The position numbers and the translations under genes were made by a program. Positions 44,270 through 57,160 of a stretch of 64,000 nucleotides of DNA are shown here, one piece after another. The stretch is from Tetradesmus obliquus. Taxonomy: Eukaryota > Chlorophyta > Chlorophyceae > Sphaeropleales > Scenedesmaceae. The notes under the pieces are model-generated. The model made no database searches and was not told where the DNA came from. It saw only the letters and a program-made list of their open reading frames with translations. The stretch lies in assembly GCA_030272155.1 (NCBI GenBank), contig CP126198.1, forward strand, positions 2,852,001 through 2,916,000, in the 5' to 3' direction. Every line of letters starts with the position of its first letter. Within the stretch, counting starts at the first letter, position 1.

Positions 44270-47200
44270 CAACAGCAGTGCATGCCACTGCCTGGCACAT
44301 TGTTGAGCAGGCCAGTTGCCCTGCACCCTGAGCAGCAAACCCACCAGCAGCTGCGTCTGCTGCAGCATGTGCGTGAGGAGCGGCCGCTGCATGGCGCTGT
44401 GTGCGCAGGCACGGCACAGCAGGTGCATGAAATCACTGCTTGGGCGTTGCAGCGCCTGGCGGCTCAGCAGCACCTGTGCACGGCCAGGGAGCTGGCAAGC
44501 ATCCTGTGGTGCTGTGCCAAGCTGCAGCACAGGCCACCAGCTGGCATGCTGGCACAGCTGCTGGCACGGTTTGCTGATGTCGCGCACTCTGGCAGCTGCC
44601 AGGCTGTGTCCATGGTGCTGTATGCGCTGGTGCTGTTGCAGCAAGTGCCTGATGAGGGGCTGCTGCACCAGCTGCTGCACGGCTTCATCAAAGCAGCAGA
44701 CACGGCGCTCGGCACTGCCCAAGGTGGACGCCAGGATGATGATGCTGGCCAACCACAGCCGGGTCACCCGACACGCGACACGCTTGGTTGTCGTGACCGT
44801 GCTGTTCACCACCATTGGCGGCAGGAGCAGCAGCAGCAGCAGCTGCTGCAAGAGGGTCAGCGGCAGCGGCAGCGGCAGAGACAGCATCAACCGCAACAGC
44901 ACATGCCAGTGTGCAACGTACAAGCTTCTTCCAATGCCATCTGGGCACTGGTTAGGCTGCAACGGCCCACAGTTGCATTTGTGTGGCTGCTGCCGCTGCT
45001 GTCTGTGCTGCAGCGCAGCATAGCAGCCACTGCAACTGTGTCAACAGACGCAGCTCAGCGGCAGCAGTCTCTGCAAGCTGCTTGGCCATCGCCTGCAGCA
45101 ACAGCATGTGTGCGTGAAGCTGGTGCCAGCAGTGTCATGCAAGCAGGGGCCAACGCTCTGTGGGCATGTGCAGTGCTGCTGCAGCGTGACTGTGCTGATG
45201 CTGATGGCAGGGCAGCTGGGCGCGCCTGTGCTGCCGCTGCCAGCCCGGCTGGATCTCAGCAGGAGCTCAAGCAGAAGCAGCAGCTGCCACCGCAGCAGCT
45301 GCCACCGCAGCTGCTGCCTGCCATACGTCAAGCAGCGAGTGAGCTGCTGAACGCCTGTGCAGGCTTCCTGCCTGCTGCGCAGCCGCGTGAGCTGGTCATG
45401 GTGCTGTGGGCCTGCAGCAAGCTGGGCCTGCAGCCCAGCAGGGCCGTCCAGAGCCAGCTGTGGGCGGCTGCTGCTGGCGTGGCATGCCTGACGGGCAGCG
45501 AGGCAGCTGCGGTGCTGCACGCGGTGGCGCGCCTGCGCCTGCGGCCCCCGCCTGCATGGATGGCTGCACTGCTGGCGGGCAGCCAGCGCCAGCTGGGCAG
45601 CCTGTCCTTCCAGCAGCTTGCGGTGATGGTCTGGGCCTGTGGCGCGCTGCGCTGCCGGCCGCCGGTGGCCTGGATGCACGCGGCGCTGGGCCAGCTGGCG
45701 GCGCAGCTGCAGGGCAGTCAGCCGCTGCCGCCCGCCAGCCTGAGCATGGCGGTGTGGGGCCTGTCTCAGCTGGGGTTCCAGCCCTCACAGCCCGCAGCGC
45801 ATGCGCTGCTGGCGGCCGCGGAGGTGCTCGCGCAAGACCTGAGGTGGGTGGCTTGGGGCGGCGCAGCACATCACGGGTGTTGCTGGAGCATGAAAGGCAG
45901 GGTTGATGGATTGTTGACGCACTGGCAGAATGAGTGTGTTATGATGAGTTCAAGGTTGATCTTTTGGCAGTGGTCGATTGTTCAGCAGTATACAACTTGA
46001 CGGCTTACGGTCGGGCAGGCCATGTTATTTACGTTTCTGCCTTGTGCAGCGCAGCCCTGCGGTAAGGCTCCTGCCCTCCATGCATCATCATCATCATCAT
46101 GTTACTCCATGCATGTTGGATTAGCGGGCTGTGGGACTTGTACTGGACGGCTGCATGGCCTCTGATGTCAACCATGTCAGGCATTTGTGAGTGCTCTGCA
46201 AGTTCATGGCACTCTGTAGAAGTGGCTTCATTCTATGAGTATGCCGCAGCCGCAGCCTGGTGCTTGCCGGTTGTGATGGCGCTTGATATTGTCATATCTG
46301 GGCCCAGGCCTGCATGCACATCCTGTTTGATAAGAGAGCACTTTCTGCATTGTACAATCAGTTCATTTGCCACGCCTCCCCCATGCTTGCTGCAGGCCAC
46401 ACCACCTCTCCAAAGTGCTGCTGGGCTGCAGCAGGCTGCGCTGGGCAGTCCCGGCTGCGCTGCTGGCGTCGCTTGAGGCGCAGCTGCAGCAGGCCAGCCC
46501 AGCAGATGTGACGCTGGCGCTGAGGGCAGCTGCCACACAGCAGCAGGCAGGGCAGCACACACGACAGCATCAGCGCCCCTGGCTGCTGCAGCAGCACGTG
46601 CCTGGCGCAGCAGGCTGGGCAGCGGGGAATTTCAACCCGGCAGCATTGCTGGCAGTGCAGTGCAGCGCAATTGCAGTGGCACCTGGCTTGCCTGTCGTTG
46701 CGCTGCGCAGCTTTGGCTGGCAGCAGCACTGCCAGCAGGGCATGGCCAGGGCCACCGTGCAGAACAACACCATGCATACGCAGTACGCGCCAGGGATAGA
46801 TGGTGGTGCCCGCGCTGCACCTGGCAGCTGCGGTGTGCGTGGCGTGGGCCCCAACAATCAGCTAGTGCGGCTGCTGCTTGAGCGGGCAGAGGACCTCCTG
46901 TGGGGCATGACTGCTACAGAGTTGTGCCAGTGCTTGTGGGCTGCTGTGCGGCTGCAAGCAACGCCATCAGTGCAGTGGGGCCAGGCAATCAACCACACAT
47001 TGTCAGCGCAGATGCACCAGCTGGGGCCTGGTGACATGTGCCTGCTGTTGTGGTCGTTGGCAGGCCTGCAGGGCCGGGTGCCTGTGCAGCGCAGAGTGCA
47101 CCGCCAGCTGCTTGTGCGCAGCCAGCAGCTCATGGCAGCGGGCTGCTTCACAGCGCGGGATCTGTCTGCTTTCCTGTGGAACTACTGGCGGGTTTTCGGC

Positions 47201-47629
47201 ACTGCCAACAGGCAACAACCGTGGCAGCAACTGCTGCCACAGCGCTGGTTAGCAACTTTTTCAATAGCAATGTGTGGTGCTCTGGACACATTCACAAGCA
47301 GGCAACTTGGTGTGGTACTGCGGGCTTGTGTGTTGCTGGGTGTGTCGTTGGATGAACTACTGCTAGAAGAGGCTGCGGCAATGCTTGAGCTGCGCTCGGC
47401 ACAGCTTGGAAGTGGCGAGATAGCAAACATCTCTTCATCGCTGCTACAGCTACGGCAGTCATTTGCTGTACTGCGTGCCCAGCCCCAGCAGTGCAAGGTG
47501 CAGCAGCATGTTTTGCCAGTCTACACATGGCGATCAGCAGCGACGACCAGCGTCGCCGCTGTTGCGCAGATCAACACGCAGCCTGCTGCTGAATATGCTG
47601 TGCTGGAGGCCAGCATACACATATGGTAG
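44069..47629 (+). CDS. Octotricopeptide-repeat (OPR)-type protein, about 1000 aa, probably organellar
   Basis: Two exons, 44069-45843 and 46396-47629, join in phase (AG|G) to give about 1001 residues. OPR proteins are helical-repeat RNA-binding factors that, in green algae, mostly control maturation, stability or translation of organelle transcripts. Helical repeats of about 38 residues are visible: PPPAWMAALLAGSQRQL followed by LAVMVWACGALRCRPP, and AWMHAALGQLAAQL followed by LSMAVWGLSQLGFQPS. Similar units (LASILWCCAKLQHRPP, LVMVLWACSKLGLQPS, LCQCLWAAVRLQATPS, CLLLWSLAGLQGRVP) occur along the protein. Low-complexity Gln stretches interrupt the N-terminal half. No RAP domain is seen at the C-terminus. 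The frame is open to about 43979 through a GTG, so a longer N-terminus or a 5' exon with the transit peptide is likely. Target RNA unknown. Confidence 0.85.
44222..44278 (+). repeat. In-frame CAG/CAA tract encoding about 18 Gln
   Basis: CAG repeats with scattered AAG and CAA codons in the OPR coding exon. The same reading frame holds another Gln-rich stretch near 44826-44905. Length variation here would keep the frame. Confidence 0.9.
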
Positions 47630-48404
47630 CCTGCCCGTCGGGGGTGTCACCACACTTACTTTCTTACGTTGCCTACATGCGGCGTCTACCATATTACAAA
47701 AGGTGCATGGAGTGTCTGCAGTGAAGTACTACTTCAATAGTAGGGGTTGCTCTCTAAGGTCATCCATGTTCAGGGGCCCTCTGGATCCACTGCTCGAGCA
47801 GTGATGGAGCCACATCCTGCAACTAATGCTCACACTCCAAGCCTCCTCACAAGACAATTATGAGGATGTGTATGTTCGTTCTTATACATGTTCTCAGAGC
47901 GGCAAGGTTACTGTGAGCCCCAATCATATCAAGCGTCCAGTGCGGCTGCACGATGTTCAGTTTCTTCTTGACATTCACTGTTTTCGTTGAGCTCCATATA
48001 ATCGTACAGACATGCCAAGGTCTGAAACCGTGTATGAGTGTGCAGTTGTTGACGATGATGCTTTTGTGAAGATTCATGTTATCACTATTCTGTTTAAGGA
48101 TGGGTGAAAGTGATGTCAACAGGGCCTCCTCAGAGGAGGCCCTAATGATAACGGTTACGGGCTTGTTAAATAACGCCCATACGCTGCTACCAGGCAATAC
48201 CAGGGGGCGAATTAATACAGCTGCAATGGACTGATGCTTTCTCTTTCTGACGCGTGCCACTGTTAGGCAAGTGAGACATCAACAGGTGCGCACTAAGACG
48301 CGCCTGGGTTGATCCTTGGTGCTTGCGAAGCGGGTATACAGTATATACTGGATCGTTTCGTTCGCTTAGCCTAGGTCTTTCATTTTTCTGTCTTTGCAGC
48401 TAGC
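47630..48404. other. Intergenic, between OPR gene and RPS2
   Basis: The RPS2 promoter and 5' UTR should lie in the right half. The TCTTTGCAG at about 48391-48399, just before the start codon, looks like an acceptor, suggesting a 5' UTR intron. A 137-codon minus frame at 47847-48260 has no recognisable domain and is probably chance. CAGAGGAGGCCCT-type inverted bases near 48120-48142 (AGGGCCTCCT...AGGAGGCCCT) form a small hairpin. Confidence 0.45.
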
Positions 48405-50492
48405 ATGGCAGACAGCGGGCGCGGCGGCTTCGGCCGTGGCTTTGGTGGCCGTGGTGACCGCGGTGGCCGTGGTGATCGCGGCAGGGGCAGGGGTGGTCGT
48501 GGTGGGCGCAGGGGCAGGAAGGACGAGGAGGAGAAGTGGGTGCCATGCACCAAGCTCGGCCGCTTGGTACAGCAGGTGAGAGGGTTGCTGCGGGCATTCA
48601 CGAGGCATCCCACAGCATAATATTAGTTTTTTGAGAGGAGTAATGTGCTTTTGGTTCCTCAGCAGTGCTGGTGAAGATGCTTGTGCTGCTGGCGAGACTG
48701 CTGCTGCTGCAACTGCCGCTGCTGCTGCTGCTGCAGGGCAAGATCAAGTCCTTGGAGCAGATTTACCTGTTCTCCATGCCCGTGAAGGAGTACCAGATTG
48801 TGGAGTACTTCCTGGGCAGTGCCCTCAAGGATGAGGTGATGAAGATCATGCCGGTGCAGAAGCAGACGCGCGCTGGGCAGCGCACACGCTTCAAGGTGGG
48901 TAGCACTACTGTTGAGCAGCTGAGCATGCTGACCTGGTGACTGCCTTTTCTGTGTCATAGCAGTTGCTGCGATTTTGTAAAGAAGTTGTGGACATGAGTC
49001 ATGTTCCAGCGCAGCTGGTAAATAGGTATCTGTACATGCGTTTGTTACCCTGCAGGTGCACTGACTCTGCTTGTCGTCCAAACTGACACATATTGCTTGT
49101 ATGGCAGAGCAGATCTTGCAAATAGACAGGGGCATGCAGCTTGGCGCCTTTCAGTTTGGCTTGAAGTCTATTTGCCTGCCTGTATGTGCCTGCTGCAGGC
49201 GTTTGTCGTGGTTGGCGACCACAATGGCCACGTGGGCCTGGGCGTCAAGTGCGCCAAGGAGGTGCGCCAGCAGGCGGCAGGGGTGACTAGGCTTGTTAAG
49301 CAACAAGTTGCGCTTGCTGCAGTCCACTCAGTGCATCTATTATGATGGCTGGTCTTAGTTATGGCAGCAGCAACAGGCGACGTAACAGCAACAGCGACAT
49401 ATCACCATGTCAGCAACTATGGCAGGGGTATTGATTTAATCTTGCTGCAGGTCTATGTGTAGAAAGCTGACCTGTGTGTCGTCGGGCCTACGTCGTGATT
49501 GCTGCTGGGCAGGTGGCCACTGCCATCCGTGGCGCCATCATCCTGGCCAAGATGAGCTGCATCCCCATCCGCCGCGGCTACTGGGGCAACAAGATCGGCA
49601 AGGTGCACACAGTGCCCACCAAGGTCACCGGCAAGTGCGGCAGCGTCACCATCCGCCTCATCCCCGCACCACGCGGAGCAGGTGAGCGTGCAGCCGAGGG
49701 GTGCGGCAGGTTGCGATGTGACTTCAATAATCTGTTTCTTCCTATCACTCTCCTCCTACCTCTTTCTCTCTCTGTGCAGCTGTTTCTGGTCAAAAGCGCG
49801 CTGTGCATTACAGCGCAGCAGCTCTTGCTTGGTCAGTACAAGGGTGCATGCACAAGTGTAAGCACAGATGTAAAGCGTTCCACCCCACCCCTAGCCAGCA
49901 ACCTGCATCTCCATGTGTGCATGGCAGAGCGCAACATGTAAGGCAGTTGTCGTGATGGGATGCTGTCACGGCGGAGGTCCAACCAAGGTACACTCGAGTC
50001 GTGTTGTTGAGGCGTGCCGTAGGCTTGCCAGCAGACCGCCCTCTGTGGCTGGCGCCGTGTTAGAATCAGTGCTGCTCATGCAATGATTCTTGTAAAAGGA
50101 CAGTGTTTCACGGTGTGAATGCAAAAAGATGTCAATGCAGACATGCGCACCTGCAAGCAAGCTGGACCAGAGACCCGCGCTCAACTTTTGTGCTGGCTGC
50201 TGCCATGTGTGTGCCGCTTGCAGGCATCGTGGCTGCACGCACCCCAAAGAAGGTGCTGCAGATGGCTGGCATTGAGGACTGCTACACTGCCTCCCGTGGC
50301 AGCCGCAAGACCCTGGGCAACTTTGTGAAGGCCACCTTCTATGCGCTGAGCCACACCTACGGCTTCCTGTCTCCCGACCTGTGGGCGGAGACAAAGTACA
50401 CCAAGAGCCCCCTGCAGGAGTTCACCGACTTCCTGGCGAAGCCCTTTGTGGGTGCAGCGCCCAAGGCCGCGTACGACGAGGCCACATACTGA
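48405..50492 (+). CDS. RPS2: 40S ribosomal protein S2 (uS5), complete, 5 exons, 276 aa
   Basis: It is a small-subunit protein of cytosolic ribosomes at the mRNA entry side, important for decoding fidelity. Exons 48405-48575, 48737-48895, 49199-49261, 49513-49681 and 50224-50492 join in phase to 276 residues, the normal family length. The N-terminal 40 residues are an RGG/GR-rich tail typical of eukaryotic uS5. The core reads [91 protein letters not shown] and [20 protein letters not shown], which are strongly conserved in plants. The ATG follows directly on a probable 5' UTR intron acceptor. A TGTAA lies about 43 bases past the stop. The introns are typical hosts for snoRNAs, but I could not identify one with confidence. 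Confidence 0.97.
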
Positions 50493-50534
50493 GCTGGCAG
50501 CGTGAACGGCTGAAGTCTGCATGGTTTAGATGTG

Positions 50535-50539
50535 TGTAA
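50535..50539 (+). terminator. TGTAA poly(A) signal of RPS2
   Basis: The pentamer TGTAA, the usual green-algal polyadenylation signal, occurs about 43 bases after the RPS2 stop codon within a short U-rich stretch. Confidence 0.6.
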
Positions 50540-52445
50540 CACTAGCATGATGGAGGCAAGTCCTTGGATCGTCTCTCTATCAATAACAACAAATGGAGGC
50601 TAGTTTTACTCGCCTGCTTTCTTGGTCCGGGTGCTGGGCACCTGCCAGTGGTATAGGGCTTCAATCTGAGCTGCGGTGTCAACCAAGTGGAGTCACTGAC
50701 AAGGTGTCACTACCCAGGCTACCACGGACTACAAGAGGATCGAAGACCGTCAGTGCCGTTGCCCCCGAAGGGCATCGTGGCTCTTCGGGACGGCGCTGAC
50801 CAGGTGTTGTTATGATTGCAGGTTATACTCGGCAACATAGGAGCAGAAGCAGGAGCTGCACATGCTAATCTGAGGTTCAGCAGCCATGGTGGCCTTTCGG
50901 GGGACCACTTCTTGCCGTGTGAGTACGCATTATGTTGCATCATGCTCATGCTTGTAATGAATGCAATCGGCTACTTTCTTTATATAGGGCGTCCTGTAGG
51001 GCTCTGTGACGTGTTCTGCGGGTGCCACCCTGAGGCAACGGCTCCAGCTCCCCGCAGTTATGTTCGCCCATTTGTGCTGTGTAGCGAGCCAGTAAGGAAT
51101 CCCCCCCCCCCCCCCCCACCCCACCCCCCTTGCTTCAAGAAAAGAAGAAAAAAGGAATGGAGAAAGACACAACACTGCGTGCTTGTACCTCACATCATCA
51201 GCAGCACCACAACATTGAAGTTGAAGAAGCCATGCTGGTCCTGGGGGGCCCCCTCTTGCTATGTGAGTACGCATTATGTTGCATGAAGTTATTGACCTGC
51301 ATGCACGTTGTAACCCTTTCATACCTCACATCATTTCAAGCGAACACTCTCGGTACACTTGACAGAGAAACTGAAACGGTAAGCAAACTCCCAGTCTTTT
51401 TTGTTACCAGGGGGGACGAATTCCTACTGGCTAGTCACACGCAACAGTCAGGCGAACCTGACTGCAGGGGACACAAGGCAATGCCTCCACCAGCAAGACA
51501 CGTCTAACACCCCTATACAGGAGGTGCCCAGCTCCCGGACCCAAAAATAAGCAGAGGAGTTGAACCCCCACACCCCCTTGGTGTGCTACAACTCAATTGC
51601 ATGCTGCGCACACCCGACCAACACTCAGTGCTAGCCGCCCCAATAAAGGAGTCTATAATCAAGATAGTGTCTTGAACAGGGAAAAGCCGTACCAACTCCA
51701 AGGAATCCCACTAGCTCGGACAAAACTCCCTGTCAACATAACACTGTTGATCAGCTGTGCATTACCAGCGGCGTTCGGGATCCTGGCTTTGTCTAAAGTT
51801 CCCCCCCCCCCCCCCCCCTCTCCCTCTACTGGATCAAAGCTCTGGATCAGGGACAATTATAATTGATCCAAAGGCAATACAAACACATTTGTTGTGTTCG
51901 ATTGATGTTGACGACTGTTGTTTCGTCAGAACTCGAAACTGACAAACGCCAGGACTTTTCAAAAACCGAGCTTTGACCTACACCTCGTGTTCAACACGGT
52001 TACAGGTCCAAGGCAGATCACACATTTACTATCATGTCAGTCAAACTGCATGGTGTATGTGGTGTGTTGTAGCCTGCTATCGGGTTCTCACGCTATGTGA
52101 ACTGAAAGCAGGGTGGCCACCCACGGGTGTTCACTTTCGGGTGTTCATAGGCCATCTCCTGTAACCAGTCTCAGACTTGAAGAGTCTTCTTGCAGTCTCT
52201 CTGTCAAAAAACGTTGAAGAGTTGCAGGTAACACGACTGAACTCAACTTGCTGGTATAATTTAGCTGGAATTGCATATGTGCGCTCCTGGTTACATGTGA
52301 AATATCGTCCTTCTACACGTGTAAATGCCACGGTGGCCCATGATGATGATCATAGTGTGCGACGCGCATCCATGTGAGAGCTGCAGGGAATTAAAGAGGC
52401 AGCGGCAACCCCACTGCCGTTGCCGCTGTTGCCAGACAGGCGTAA
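50540..52445. other. Intergenic repeat region between RPS2 and thermospermine synthase
   Basis: It holds repeat A (inverted, 51394-51731), a smaller related fragment near 50612-50660 (GGTGCTGGGCACCTGCCAG...TATAGGG), and C runs at 51101-51117 (17 C) and 51801-51818 (18 C). GTGTGAGTACGCATTATGTTGCAT at 50919 and a near-copy at 51260 form a direct repeat about 340 bp apart. No gene is supported. Confidence 0.5.
51394..51731 (-). repeat. Dispersed repeat A, inverted copy
   Basis: The reverse complement of 4380-4741 over nearly its whole length. It lacks a block of about 20 bases (the part around CTTGGACCCAACCC) and one copy of a 10-bp GTGTATAGGG repeat. The internal GGGTTCAACTCC is kept. Confidence 0.8.
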
Positions 52446-55648
<3,203 letters not shown>

Positions 55649-57160
55649 CTGCAAAAGACAATACAGCGTTTCAGAAAACTCAAGTTATCGCAAGAGCGCT
55701 GGTCCTGACGCCCGGGTGGCCGCAACAGCATCACAGCGGCTATCCTGGCGCACCCATAGGCGTTTCGTGTATGTATCCTGAGCCATGATATCCGCGTGAC
55801 TGTTTTTTGCAGCAAAGCGTGCCCAGATACTGTCAAAATGCCAAGGCACCGGCCGAACACCAAATGCAGGAACCGGAGGCAGTGGATGATTCTATAGCCA
55901 GGCGGCTTGTGGCTGTTAGGGGTTGCTGAACGAAGAAGCCGCCAAATCAATCAAGCAATACACCATGTCTACGGTATCGTAGATGGTAATAGGCTGCAGG
56001 TCACTCGTTCCTCACACTGTCAGTACTGTCACTCATGTCAGAAACAATCCTTGCGAGCACCAAGAGTCACCTGAGTACTGGCTTATCCCTTGCGTCGTCT
56101 AGCTGCTTTCGACGATGAACAGGTCAGCCGCTGCCACTGGAAGCTGTGTCTCAAGGAGGCAAACACCCCGCGTAACCCTGAGTTGCGTTCTTGTCTGCAG
56201 TCGTGGCCTTGAATTGGGTCTAAACATCTTATTCCGGGATTGACAGTTATATGGGAGGAGCTTGAGCACAGTGGTGCCGTGCAGACCAACAACTGGCCTG
56301 TCCTGTTGAAGTAATTGAATACTAGAGCAGCAGGGCATGTGGGGCTAAAGGGTGGGCGTACATGGCACCTTCAACCAAGCCCGGGCAGCTGAGCAGTACT
56401 TTGAGAAGTAACAGTTCATCAACCAGTGGCAAGGCTGGCGCCACAGCAGCAGCGGGGAATCAAGCGGCACACCAAAAGGCAAGCCTCAGCACATCAACCA
56501 GTATCAGGAACCTGCCACAAGCTTAAGCTGTTGTCTGACATTGAACAACCTGACCTGTGGTGCGGTGTCTTGCAGACACATCAGCCGCAAGCTGGCCCGC
56601 ATGTGTCGCACCCAGTGCTCAGACCCACAGGAGCGCAGGCGCCAAAAGATGCTACCTTTACTGTGGAGGTGTGTGGGGCATGTGTCCTTTCCACTTGACA
56701 AACCTTGACCCTGGTATGCAAGTGAAAACCAAACTCTTTTTAAAAGGTGCTTGCAGGAAAGCAACAGCTGCAAGCAATTGAAACAGCTGGATCACAATTA
56801 CTACCAACTGGTTAGCCTGCAACAGCAGAAGATATTGGTCAGCCAAGGGTGGCCTTTAGAAGGACAGAGCAGCAGCCTGGGTAGACTGAGCAGTTGGTTG
56901 GTGGTCAATTGTGGTGTGGTAAATTATGACACTTGCAACAAGACAGCTGCAAACCTAGCAGATGGGGCTGGGCGGCACAGCTCTGTGTTTCTCTATAGGA
57001 TAGAACGCCTTAGGCCGCAGCCACCTCTTGCCTCCGAGTCCATCAAAGTTTTAGACTTTGCCAAACACCTGCCGCTGCTAGCAGTGATACTGCTGCGGCA
57101 GTGGAGCAAGATGGTCTACATAGCCCTTGCGTATGCTATCGGTGCTGTTATTGGTATACA
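55649..57160. other. Head-to-head intergenic space, first exons not resolved
   Basis: It should contain the first coding exon of the thermospermine synthase gene (minus) and the promoter of the PAS kinase gene (plus). A minus ATG near 55784 opens only 33 codons and does not reach a good donor. A plus frame at about 56573-56680 reads HISRKLARMCRTQCSDPQER after an acceptor-like TCTTGCAG and could be an exon of an unrecognised 5' part of the kinase gene. Neither is firm. Confidence 0.4.

Noticed and set aside
47847-48260. 137-codon minus-strand frame between the OPR gene and RPS2
   Set aside because: Featureless translation and a position in the expected RPS2 upstream region; not supported as a gene.
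48896-50223. Intronic snoRNAs in RPS2
   Set aside because: Ribosomal protein introns often host them and ATGATG-like boxes occur, but no convincing C/D or H/ACA box pairing with a terminal stem was found.
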